A DNA stretch of 32,394 bases from contig NZ_VENP01000037.1 in the NCBI RefSeq assembly GCF_006351005.1, forward strand, positions 1 to 32,394, read 5' to 3'. Source of the DNA: Miniimonas arenae (GTDB taxonomy: Bacteria; Actinomycetota; Actinomycetes; Actinomycetales; Beutenbergiaceae). The notes beneath the pieces were generated by a model. The model ran no database searches, was not told where the DNA came from, and was given only the letters and a program-made list of their open reading frames with translations. Below, in pieces: positions 6,849 through 14,800 of the stretch. A program made the position numbers and the translations under genes. Positions within the stretch are counted from its first letter, which is position 1. Each line of letters opens with the position of its first letter.

Positions 6849-7095
6849 TCAGTTGATGATCTGCGCGGCCTCGTCCGCGCGAAGCGCCGCGAGGCGCTCC
6901 CGCCAGGTCTGGAGCGCCTCGGGCGCCAGCCTCGGCCAGTCCTCGACCTCCCGCACCACCCGCAACGGGTCCGCGCTGCGGTAGTACCTGCTCGGGCCGG
7001 TAGTTCGACCGGTACCCCGCCGTCAGCAGGTCACCCGGGCGCAGCTCGGCCTTCGTGCCGTGGAAGAACGGACCGTGGTCGAGGACGTCGCTCAC
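6849..7095 (-). pseudogene. arr: arr, NAD-dependent rifampin ADP-ribosyltransferase, internally deleted
   Basis: From GTG at 7095 the first 36 residues (MSDVLDHGPFFHGTKAELRP, then GDLLTAGYRSNYRPEQ) are a clear Arr N-terminus with the FFHGT motif. Right after this the frame breaks. One base out of frame, the genuine Arr C-terminus continues (YRSADPLRVVREVEDWPRL up to AALRADEAAQIIN) to a TGA at 6849. Intact Arr has about 140 residues. Here about 55-60 central residues are missing, including the segment that carries the catalytic Tyr and Asp of the family, and the two ends are out of frame. The product cannot be active. It lies between the sugar operon and sepX and probably represents a recent loss, since both ends are still well conserved. 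Confidence 0.85.
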
Positions 7096-7128
7096 GCACC
7101 GATGGTACGGACGCCCCCGGGGGTCGCG

Positions 7129-8142
7129 TCAGGCGCTCGCGCGGCGTCGCGCCAGCACCGCGGTGAGGTCGATGCCCGGCACCTCGGCGTCGGGTGCCCC
7201 GGCGGCCTGAGCCTCGACACCGGCCCCCTCGGGGGCGACCTGCGCGGCGGCGAGGTCACCGGCGGACTCGAGCTCGCCGTCGGGCGCGACGTCCTCGCGA
7301 CGGCGAGCCTCGGCCTTGAGCGTGTAGGTCGGCACGGGCACGGGGACGGGCGTCCAGGTACCGGCGGCGGCGTCGGTGCTGGCCGCCACCTCGGCGGGCT
7401 CGTCCGTCTGCCAGCGCAGGCGTCCGGACGTGGCGTCGGCCGCGGCCTCGGCCGGCTCGGACGCGGTCGACGGCGCAGCCGTCGTCGCGGCACCCGCCGC
7501 GGCGAGGTGCGAGCGAAGCTCGGCGGGCGAGTACGTGGGCCCGGCGACCACGGCGGCACGCGGCTCGACCAGGCTCGCGGGAACGTCCGCCCACTCGGCG
7601 CGCTCCGCCTTCGCCGCGCGCACGCCGAGCACGAGCACGGCGACGAGCACGAGCGAGGAGAACACGGCCAGCAGCACGGAGAAGTCGGCGAGCACGACGG
7701 CGAGCCACGCGACGGCGGTCACGGTCACGAGGGCGAGGGTGACGACGAGGCGACGGCGAGCGGCGGCCGCCTGCTCGGCACGCCGTGCGGCGATCGCGGC
7801 GCGGACGGCCGCAACCCGGCGTGCCTCCTGGGCGCTGCGGCGCTCGGCCATCCCGGTGGGGCGGTTCACGGTGGGCTCCTCGGCTCGGGCGGGTGAGGGG
7901 GCTCGGGCGGTCGCGGGGGCCGCCTGGGCTGGTACGGGGCGTGAGGCCAGCAGGAGCGACGTCGTCGAGAGCGGTACGCCGTCCGTGGGTCGACCCCGCC
8001 GCTCCACCACCCGCAGGGAGGCGGAGAACCGGTCGTGGACGCGGGCGTCCCCGATGGTCTGCCGCCGCCGCACGAGCGACGGGACGAAGTAGCCCAGGAT
8101 CAGCATGACCGCCGCCGCGATGACGAACCCGGCGGTGCTCAC
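7129..8142 (-). CDS. sepX: SepX/GlpR-like divisome membrane protein
   Basis: The start chosen is GTG at 8142 (MSTAGFVIAAAVMLILG), which puts the first membrane helix at residues 3-19 as in SepX/GlpR proteins; a GTG nine bases further upstream is possible. The short N-terminal helix is followed by the family's FVPSLVRRR...RFSASLRVVER pattern, a Pro/Ala-rich linker, a coiled-coil-like Ala/Arg helix and two adjacent membrane segments around 130-175. A long disordered acidic C-terminus rich in Ala, Pro and Glu ends the protein (337 aa). SepX/GlpR interacts with FtsZ partners in Streptomyces and Corynebacterium. Its usual neighbours, a GNAT gene and 5-formyl-THF cyclo-ligase, are present here, which supports the assignment. 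Confidence 0.75.
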   Translation of the reverse strand: MSTAGFVIAAAVMLILGYFVPSLVRRRQTIGDARVHDRFSASLRVVERRGRPTDGVPLSTTSLLLASRPVPAQAAPATARAPSPARAEEPTVNRPTGMAERRSAQEARRVAAVRAAIAARRAEQAAAARRRLVVTLALVTVTAVAWLAVVLADFSVLLAVFSSLVLVAVLVLGVRAAKAERAEWADVPASLVEPRAAVVAGPTYSPAELRSHLAAAGAATTAAPSTASEPAEAAADATSGRLRWQTDEPAEVAASTDAAAGTWTPVPVPVPTYTLKAEARRREDVAPDGELESAGDLAAAQVAPEGAGVEAQAAGAPDAEVPGIDLTAVLARRRASA

Positions 8143-8356
8143 GCAGCCCACGGTAGGGCCGCCGCTCGAGGCGTCGGCGCACGTGGGCGGGCGTGTCGCC
8201 CAATCGGGTCGAACACCGCGGGCCCGACGGCGAGGATCGCCGTGCGGCGCAGGCGTCGCCCGCGGCGTGACGCGGGCGGGGTGACGCGGGCGATGCGGCG
8301 TGGGCGGTGCCGCGCGGACGGGCGACGCAGTCGGGCGTCTCAGGCGTGGGTCGAGC

Positions 8357-8950
8357 TCAGCCGAGGTCGTGCGGGAGTGCGCGCGCCCGCTCCAGGAGGC
8401 CGCGCGGCACCTCCTCGGTCGTGAGGGCGAAGGTCCGGTGGTCCGCCCACGCCCCCTGGATGTTCAGGTAGGCCTTGCGCACGCCCTCGTCCCGCAGGCC
8501 CAGCTTCTCCACGACGCGCAGGCTCGGGCCGTTCTCCGGCCGGATGTTGATCTCGATGCGGTGCAGGCCGATCGAGGAGAAGCAGTCGTCGACGGCCATC
8601 GCCACCGCGAGCGGCATGAGGCCGCGCCCGGCGACGTCGCGCGAGATCCAGTAGCCGATCGCGGCCGAGCTCAGCGACCCGTGCGTGATCGCGGTGACCG
8701 TCACCTGCCCCACGATGCGCCCGTACAGCTCGATCACCCAGGGCCGCGAGGCGCCGGACCGCGCCTGCCGGTTCAGCTCGCGCACGTATCCGCCGAACGT
8801 CAGCACCGAGCGCGCTCCCCCGGGCACGGTCGCCTCCCACGGCGCCAGCCAGACGGCGTTCCGCGCGCGCACCGCCGACCACTCGGCGCCGTCCCGGCGC
8901 CGCAGCGGGCGCAGCGCGAGCGGCCCCTCGGCGAGACGCGTCGGCCACAT
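8357..8950 (-). CDS. GNAT acetyltransferase, RimJ/RimL type
   Basis: A 197-residue protein from ATG at 8950. A GTG nine bases upstream is an alternative; longer frames enter low-quality Arg/Ala sequence. Family features in order are LRPLRRRDGAEW near the N-terminus, the acetyl-CoA-binding region GYWISRDVAGRGLMP (R/Q-x-x-G-x-G type), IEINIRPENGPSLRVVEKLG (the RimJ signature N-x-x-S-x-x-V-x-E-K-L-G), and the C-terminal beta strand. RimJ/RimL enzymes acetylate N-termini of ribosomal or other proteins; the specific substrate is unknown. It stands between sepX and 5-formyl-THF cyclo-ligase in the conserved actinobacterial order and is transcribed divergently from the latter. Confidence 0.88.
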   Translation of the reverse strand: MWPTRLAEGPLALRPLRRRDGAEWSAVRARNAVWLAPWEATVPGGARSVLTFGGYVRELNRQARSGASRPWVIELYGRIVGQVTVTAITHGSLSSAAIGYWISRDVAGRGLMPLAVAMAVDDCFSSIGLHRIEINIRPENGPSLRVVEKLGLRDEGVRKAYLNIQGAWADHRTFALTTEEVPRGLLERARALPHDLG

Positions 8951-9199
8951 GGGGTGCACAGTAGCGGCGCGCGACGCGCGCGTGGCGGTACATCGGCAAG
9001 GCGGCCGACGGGCCGCGAACGCGCACACCGCGGAGGTGGCGCACGGGTCTCGCCGGGCGGCTCCCGCCACGCCGCCGTCGCGTCGCCCTGCGGCGCTCCG
9101 GACAGCCCGCGACGAGCACGAGACACCGCCCCCGGGACGGGAGCCGCGACGCGCTTCCTGTGCGACAGTAAAGGGGTGAAAGGCAAGGACGCCCTACCC

Positions 9200-9862
9200 A
9201 TGTCCCACGAGGACGACCCCCACCCGATGCCCGAGATCGCGGGCGACCACGCCGACGAGGCGCTGGAGCACGCGAAGGACGCGCTGCGCACCACGCTCGT
9301 GCGCCGTCGCCGCCAGCAGGACGCCCGCCGCCTCGCCACGAGCGCGTGCGGCATCGCGCGCCAGACCACGGACCTCGTCGCCTCGCTCGGGCTTCAGGCC
9401 GGTGACGCCGTCGCCGCGTACGTCTCCCGCAAGGACGAGCCCGGCACCCATCCGACGCTCGACGTGCTCCACGACGCGGGCCTGGAGATCCTGCTCCCGG
9501 TGCTGGGGGCCGCCCTCGACCGCCGGTGGGGCCACTACACCGGCATGGCCGACCTCGCGCAGCGCGCCCCGAACCGCCCGCTCGAGCCGGTCGAGTCCGA
9601 CGGCGGGCCGGAGCTCCTCGCGCAGGCGCGCCTCATCCTCGTCCCGGCCCTCGCCGTCGACGACGAGGGCTACCGCCTCGGGCTCGGCGGAGGCTGGTAC
9701 GACCGCACGCTGCTGCACGCCGCGCCCGACGCCGCGGTGTTCGCGGTCGTGTACGACGAGGAGGCGCACCACGCACCGCTCCCCCGCGCCGCGCACGACG
9801 TGCCCGTGGGGGGCGTGCTCACTCCCACGAGCTGGTGGACGCAGGGCCGCCGCGCAGCCTGA
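9200..9862 (+). CDS. 5-formyltetrahydrofolate cyclo-ligase
   Basis: The enzyme converts 5-formyl-THF to 5,10-methenyl-THF using ATP in folate one-carbon metabolism. ATG at 9200 is preceded by AAGGA at a ten-base distance; an in-frame GTG at 9176 would add eight residues but has no properly spaced site. Of 220 residues, the first half carries the R-x-x-R-R/Q helix and AAYVSRKDEPGT substrate loop. The ATP/metal loop is GLGGGWYDR (161-169), matching the family's G-x-G-G-G-x-Y-D-R. The C-terminus ends with VPVGGVLTPTSWW. The N-terminal His/Asp-rich extension of about 20 residues is not part of the family core. Confidence 0.92.
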   Translation: MSHEDDPHPMPEIAGDHADEALEHAKDALRTTLVRRRRQQDARRLATSACGIARQTTDLVASLGLQAGDAVAAYVSRKDEPGTHPTLDVLHDAGLEILLPVLGAALDRRWGHYTGMADLAQRAPNRPLEPVESDGGPELLAQARLILVPALAVDDEGYRLGLGGGWYDRTLLHAAPDAAVFAVVYDEEAHHAPLPRAAHDVPVGGVLTPTSWWTQGRRAA

Positions 9863-9870
9863 CGGCAGGG

Positions 9871-9902
9871 GTAGTCTTGGCACTCGGACCACGTGAGTGC
9901 CA
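9871..9902 (+). promoter_or_regulatory. CIRCE-like HrcA operator with overlapping -10
   Basis: TTGGCACTC (9876-9884), a nine-base spacer and GAGTGCCCA (9894-9902) match the CIRCE consensus TTAGCACTC-N9-GAGTGCTAA in 15 of 18 positions. The inner seven base pairs are perfectly symmetric and the spacer length is exactly nine. TAGTCT at 9871-9876 directly upstream is a plausible -10, so HrcA bound here would cover the transcription start. The site lies 42 bases before the FmdB/Ruc start and outside the preceding gene. Known biology: the mycobacterial FmdB-type gene ruc (Rv0991c) is in the heat-shock HrcA regulon. Confidence 0.75.
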
Positions 9903-9943
9903 GCCCGCGACGCGGGCCCGAGGCCAGGAGCACCAGGAGCGTC

Positions 9944-10330
9944 ATGCCCACCTACGCCTATCGCTGCACGGCGTGCGGACACGCCTTCGACGTCCGCCAG
10001 TCCTTCACCGACGCGCCGCTCACCGAGTGCCCCGAGTGCGGCGGAGCGCTGCGCAAGGTGCTGCAGCCGGTGGGGGTCGTGTTCAAGGGGTCGGGGTTCT
10101 ACCGCACCGACTCGCGGGAGAGCGGGAAGAAGGGCGGGTCCTCCTCGGCCACGTCGGGCGGGTCCTCGGACTCCGGCTCCACGTCCGCGAGCTCGACGGC
10201 CTCGTCCGGCGAGAAGAGCGGATCCGGCTCGACATCCGGCGGGTCGACCTCGTCCAGCTCGTCCGCGTCCGGGTCCTCCGGGTCGACCTCGACCGGCACG
10301 TCGACGACGGCGAGCAAACCCTCGGCGTGA
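9944..10330 (+). CDS. FmdB-family zinc-ribbon protein, Ruc-like chaperone
   Basis: The 128-residue product starts at ATG 9944 with AGGAG five bases upstream. The N-terminal FmdB zinc ribbon has four cysteines (Cys8, Cys11, Cys29, Cys32) in MPTYAYRC-x2-C and CPEC contexts, followed by QPVGVVFKGSGFYRTD. Residues 58-128 are an almost pure Ser/Gly/Thr/Ala disordered tail. This layout, its position right after 5-formyl-THF cyclo-ligase and upstream of mscL, and the CIRCE-like site match Ruc (Rv0991c) of Mycobacterium tuberculosis. Ruc is a redox-controlled protein that prevents aggregation when oxidised. Redox chaperone function here is inferred from that similarity. Confidence 0.85.
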   Translation: MPTYAYRCTACGHAFDVRQSFTDAPLTECPECGGALRKVLQPVGVVFKGSGFYRTDSRESGKKGGSSSATSGGSSDSGSTSASSTASSGEKSGSGSTSGGSTSSSSSASGSSGSTSTGTSTTASKPSA

Positions 10331-10400
10331 GGCTCACCCCCGCGCAGCTCACCTGACGCGCCGACGACGGCGAGCAAGCCCTCCGCGTGAGGCTCACCAC
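10302..10400. repeat. imperfect direct repeat duplicating the 3' end of the FmdB gene
   Basis: About 39 bases starting CGACGACGGCGAGCAA at 10302 (last codons, stop and trailer of the FmdB/Ruc gene) recur at 10362 with about three substitutions, giving a 60-base period. The second copy is outside the coding region and also contains a TGA in the same context. This looks like a local tandem duplication rather than a mobile element. Confidence 0.75.
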
Positions 10401-10518
10401 CCCGCGGCCCGCCCGAGCGGCCACGCGGGTTGTCCCCCTGCGGGCCGGGCGCCGTCCACGCGAGCACCGTCCACAGCCCGCGCGCGTGTCGGCGGGGCAT
10501 CCACCTAGCGTCGTCGCC

Positions 10519-11199
10519 ATGACGAGCTGGGCACCGGCGGACGCGGGACGAGGAGCCCGTGCGCGCCGTCGCGCGTGGCGTTCGCGGCTGTGGCGGTACC
10601 GGCCGCTCCTCGTCGGGGCGCTCGTCGCAACCGCGATCCTCACGCTGCTCCCGGCCGTGCTCCCCACCCCGCCGGAGACGAGCGCCGTGGTCGTCGCGGC
10701 CGCCGACCTGCCCGCCGGCACCCGGATCACCCCGGCCGACGTCGAGATCGCCGACTTCCCCCCGGCGCTCGTGCCGGCCGGGGCCCGCGCCTCCCCCGCC
10801 GACCTCGTGGGATCGATGCTCACGCACCCCGCGGCGCGCGGCACGCCGGTCCTGGCGAGCCAGCTCGCCGTCGACGGCTGGACCGACCTGTCCGACGGCG
10901 AGCTCGCCGTCCCGGTGCACCTCGCCGACCCCGCCGCGGCGGACCTCCTGCCCGACGGCGCGACCGTCCACCTCGTCAGCGCGACCGGTGAGGGCGCCAG
11001 CGTCCTCACCTCGCGGGCCCGCGTCCTGGCGCGGATCGGCGCGGCCTCGACGGGCGGTCTGCTCGGCGGCTCGGGGTCGCCGTCGGACCTCCTGCTGGTT
11101 GCCGTTCCGAGCGAGGCCGCTACCCTCGTGCTCGACGCCAGCGCGGGCGGCACCCTGACCGTCGCCCTCGGCGCCTCGGGGAGCCGCCCGGGTCCGTGA
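10519..11199 (+). CDS. SAF-domain protein (CpaB/RcpC-like), membrane anchored
   Basis: ATG at 10519 gives 226 residues; no strong ribosome binding site is seen. A basic N-terminal tail (residues 12-29, many Arg) precedes one membrane segment, LLVGALVATAILTLLPAVLP (about 30-49). A SAF domain follows: VVVAAADLPAGTRITPADV and a proline-rich loop, then SMLTHPAARGTPVLASQL. SAF domains of this type occur in Flp-pilus assembly proteins CpaB/RcpC, but no tad/flp genes are nearby. Small SAF proteins next to mscL are common in actinobacteria and of unknown role. The product probably faces the outside of the membrane. Confidence 0.8.
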   Translation: MTSWAPADAGRGARARRRAWRSRLWRYRPLLVGALVATAILTLLPAVLPTPPETSAVVVAAADLPAGTRITPADVEIADFPPALVPAGARASPADLVGSMLTHPAARGTPVLASQLAVDGWTDLSDGELAVPVHLADPAAADLLPDGATVHLVSATGEGASVLTSRARVLARIGAASTGGLLGGSGSPSDLLLVAVPSEAATLVLDASAGGTLTVALGASGSRPGP

Positions 11200-11223
11200 A
11201 CGACCAGCACGAGGGGAATCCTC

Positions 11224-11766
11224 ATGTCCAACGCCTTCGCCAACGCCAGCAACGCCTACAACAGCGCCGCGAGCGCCGTCGCCAAGCGCACCGGCTTCCT
11301 CAACGGCTTCAAGGAGTTCATCAGCCGCGGGAACGCCGTCGAGCTCGCCGTCGGCATCGTCATCGGCGCCGCGTTCACCTCCGTGGTGACCGCGATCGTC
11401 GAGGGCCTGATCAACCCGCTCATCGGCGGGCTGTTCGGCCAGCCCAACCTCGACAACATCTGGACTATCTCGCTCGGCGACGCCCTGATCAAGCCGGGGA
11501 TGGTCCTCACGGCGCTGATCAACTTCCTGCTCGTGGCCGCCGCGATCTACTTCATCGTCGTGCTGCCGCTCAACGCGCTGGCCGCGAAGCGCAAGGCCGG
11601 CGCGGAGCCGGAGCCGGAGGCACCCGCCGAGGACGTCATCCTGCTCCAGGAGATCCGCGACCTGCTCAAGGCTCAGGCCGGCGGCGCGGGGCGCACGGCC
11701 GTCCCGCCGGCGCCGGTTCCGCCCGCGCCCGGCGGGCCGATCCTGCCCGGAGCGCCGACCGCCTGA
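11224..11766 (+). CDS. mscL: large-conductance mechanosensitive channel
   Basis: MscL opens under membrane tension to release solutes during osmotic downshock. The 180-residue product has an N-terminal amphipathic helix with GFKEFISRGNAVELAVG (S1/TM1 start), TM1 to about residue 60 (IVIGAAFTSVVTAIVEG), and the periplasmic loop with PLIGGLFGQPNLDN. TM2 is ALINFLLVAAAIYFIVVLPL, and a C-terminal cytoplasmic helix EDVILLQEIRDLLKAQ completes the core. It is longer than the usual 130-150 residues because of a Glu/Pro-rich linker (about 128-136) and a Pro/Gly/Ala-rich tail after the helix. GAGGGG stands seven to eight bases before ATG 11224. The gene is 24 bases after the SAF-domain gene and likely cotranscribed with it. 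Confidence 0.95.
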   Translation: MSNAFANASNAYNSAASAVAKRTGFLNGFKEFISRGNAVELAVGIVIGAAFTSVVTAIVEGLINPLIGGLFGQPNLDNIWTISLGDALIKPGMVLTALINFLLVAAAIYFIVVLPLNALAAKRKAGAEPEPEAPAEDVILLQEIRDLLKAQAGGAGRTAVPPAPVPPAPGGPILPGAPTA

Positions 11767-11787
11767 GCGTCGGCGCGCACCGACGCT

Positions 11788-11821
11788 GGAGCCGGACTCG
11801 CCCGCGGGCGAGTCCGGCTCC
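11788..11821. terminator. bidirectional hairpin between mscL and the DUF4011 gene
   Basis: A perfect 16-base-pair stem starts GGAGCCGGACTCGCCC and closes with its complement GGGCGAGTCCGGCTCC; the central CCCGCGGG is itself palindromic. It sits between the stop codons of two convergent genes, 22 bases after mscL and 17 bases before the facing stop. This is where a shared terminator is expected. No T-tract accompanies it. Confidence 0.75.
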
Positions 11822-11837
11822 GTCGTATCGGGCGGGC

Positions 11838-14800
11838 TCAGCCCCAGTGGGGCGGGCGCTCACGGCGGAGGCGATCCTCGTCGTCGCCGCCGCGGTCGCC
11901 CCAGGCACGGTCCTCGTCCTCCCACGCCTTGCTCGGGAGCACGGCAGGGGCCGGCGGGCGCGCCGCCGCCGAGGCACGCTGCGCGGTCGCCCCCGGCTCG
12001 GTCCCGCCGCGGGCGTCCGCGCTGTCGCCGCCGCGCGCGTCAGCCGCGGTTGAGTCCGCGCTGTCGCCGCCGCGCGCGTCAGCCGCGGTTGAGTCCGCGC
12101 TGGCTGCGTCGTCGTCGGCTGCGTCGTCGTCGCTGAACCGGACGATCATCTCCGCGGTCTCCGGCCCGGCGGAGTAGCGGGTCTCCCGCTCGGCCGCCGT
12201 GTCGCCGACGTCGTCGTGATCATCCGCAGCTGGCTCCTCGGGGCGCGGCCGCAGCGTCCGCTCGACCACCTCACCGATGATCTCGTCGGCCCGAGCGGCA
12301 CCCCGGGGCACCGCGAGCTCGGCGCGCAGCTGGGCGGCCAGCTCGGCGTCGTCCCGCCCCAGGCCGTCGCTCATGATCCAGGCGGCGAGGGCGTCGAGCT
12401 CACGCACCGAGTAGGCGCCCATCGGGAGCCCGGCGAAGACGTCGGGGCGCTCGCCCTGCCGGGGCGGCGCCTCGGACGCCTCGTCCTCGGTCTCCGCGGG
12501 GTCGACCGCCTCGGCCGCGCCGTCGAGGCGGGTCACGTCGACCAGCGCCTCCCCCGCACCCGCGCCGTCCGCAGGGCCACCCGAGCCCGCACCCGCACGG
12601 TCCCCGACGTCCGACCCCGCCGACTCACCGCCGCCGGCGTCCGTTCCGCGGTCGCCACCGCCTCGCCGGCCCGCTTCGACCCCGCCCAGCCCCACGGGCT
12701 CGTCGGCGTCGTCCGCACCGTCCTCGTCCACCTGCAGCACGGGCGGCGCGCTGGCCGCGGTGCGGGTCGGCGCCGCCAGCGCGTCGCGCACGCGCGCCGT
12801 GACGGCGTCGAGCACACGCTGCGCGGCAGCCGCCGGGTCGAGGAACACGTCGAGCGAGGACAGCACCACCACGGCCCAGCCGCGCCGCTCGAGGCGCTCG
12901 ACCCAGTACCGGTCGCGCGCTCGCAGGCTGCCGGTCATCACGTAGTCGTCGGTGTCGGTGAGCACCGCCACCTGGAACGTCCCCGGCAGCGAGGGGTGGC
13001 CCACGGCGAGCGGGATCCGCACGCCGCGCGGCGGGCCGTAGTCCGCCACGACGTCGAGCCCGAGCTTCCAGAGGCGGTCGGCGAGGTCGACGAGCAGCGG
13101 TGCGGGGTGTCCCTCGCGCTCGGCGGGCGGCACGCCGTACTCCCCGCCCGCGGCCGCGAACTGCAGCAGGTCCGAGAGCATCCGCGACCCGGCCGAGCGC
13201 AGCCGGGTGCTGTCGAGCTCCGACGGCGCGAGGCAGCTCGTCACCACGAGCCGGCGCCGGCACGCCTCGAGGGCGTCCACGAGCAGCGAGACCCCGCGCG
13301 CGGAGCTGACGGCGCCGAACTGGTGGATGACCCGGCCGTGCGGCGTCTTGCCGTACCCGACGGCGAGCACCACGGCGTCGCGCCGCATGCCCGCGGCCTG
13401 CTCGACGTCGACCACCTGGAACGGCTCCAGCCGCCCGGTGTCGAAGAAGCCGGCGACGGCGGGGCTCCCGGTCACCGCGGCCGCGACGGCCTCGCGGATC
13501 CGCATGGCGTGCCGCGGGTTCAGCGCGATCACGGCGAGCGACTCGGTGGGGCGGCTCAGGGCGTGGTCGATGACGACGTCGACGACGTGCTCCACCTCGG
13601 CGGGCACGCTGTCCACCACGCCGCCGTGGGCCGCGAGGGCACGCCCCTCGACGAGGTCGAGCCGGATGGCCGTCGGACCCGGCGGCGACGGCACCTCCAC
13701 CACGGCGCCCTCGTACCCGTGGGCCGCGAGGAACGCGGTGAGGAACTCGTCCCGGTCGGTGCGCGAGCCGTCCAGCTCCACGCGCGGCAGCACCGCCGCG
13801 AGGTCGGCCACGAGCCCGGTGCCACCGCGCCGCACGTCGCCGACGAGGACCACCTGCCGCGCCCGGGCGATCGCGGAGACCGCCTGCTCGGTGGCGAGGT
13901 TCTGCACCGAGTCGAGCACCACGAGGTCCACGGGCGGGCCGTCGGGTTCGGCGCCCGGCCGCTCGAGCAGCTGTGGCACGAGCATCGCGGGCACGCTCCA
14001 GCACGGCACCACCTGGGCTCCGACGGGCGCGTACTCCGCGCGGAAGCGACGCAGGTCCAACGGCGCGATGCCGCGTCGCGCCGCGTCCGCGAGGCGGAAC
14101 ACCTCGCGTGCCGTGGCCTTGTGCGCGACGGCGACCGTGCGCAGCGCCTGCGCCGTCGCCAGCGCGACGGGCGGGACGAGGCTGTCGACCTGGCGACGGT
14201 CGAGCTCCCGCAGCCGCTCGACGTCCTGCGCGTAGCTCGACGCGCCGCGCAGCGCCGGCTCGCTGGCGATGACGTGCTCGAGCGCGCTCGTCCACCACGC
14301 GAGGTCGAGCTCCGCGGTCACGAGCTCGAGCGGCACGCGCCGGTCGGCGAGGTCGTCGAGCAGGTCGGCGAGCCCGAGGTCCACGAGGCGCGCGACGGCG
14401 TCGGTGCGCTCGGGCAGGGCACGCGCCACGCTCTCGTCCTCGGCGAGGCTGAGGAGGTGGTCGGACAGGTCGTCGAGGTGCAGGTGCTCCAGCGGCACCG
14501 AGCCGTCGCCGACGGTGTTGCGCAGCGGCGCGTCCAGCTCGGAGATCGCGGCGGTGACCTCCTCGGTCGCGCCGATGAGCTCCGACATCGAGTCGGGCAG
14601 GCGCGGCCACCCGCCCGCCGTGCAGTGCACCTGCCAGACCTCGCGCTGCTCCTGGACCGCGACGAGCTCGGCGTGCAGGTCCGTGACGTGCCGCCCGGGC
14701 CGCAGCAGGTCCTTCGCCTGCTTGCGCAGGCGCCGCCGCACGGCGGCCGGCATCTCGTCGTAGGCGTCGCGCTCGCTGCGCGGCGCGGTGGCGGCGACGA

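Noticed and set aside
6622-7095. 157-codon minus-strand frame read as a full new protein
   Set aside because: Only its first 36 residues make sense (Arr N-terminus). The remainder is out-of-frame sequence of the Arr C-terminal part and antisense of the glycosidase gene, so a pseudogene is the better call.
8160-8350. GC-rich GTGACGCGGGCG repeats between the acetyltransferase and sepX genes as an operator
   Set aside because: Only two loosely similar copies without dyad symmetry in a region of extreme GC content; this is not distinguishable from chance.
10519-11199. SAF-domain gene as part of a Flp/Tad pilus system
   Set aside because: No TadA, TadB/C, prepilin or peptidase genes are nearby, and the short protein next to mscL is a common stand-alone arrangement.
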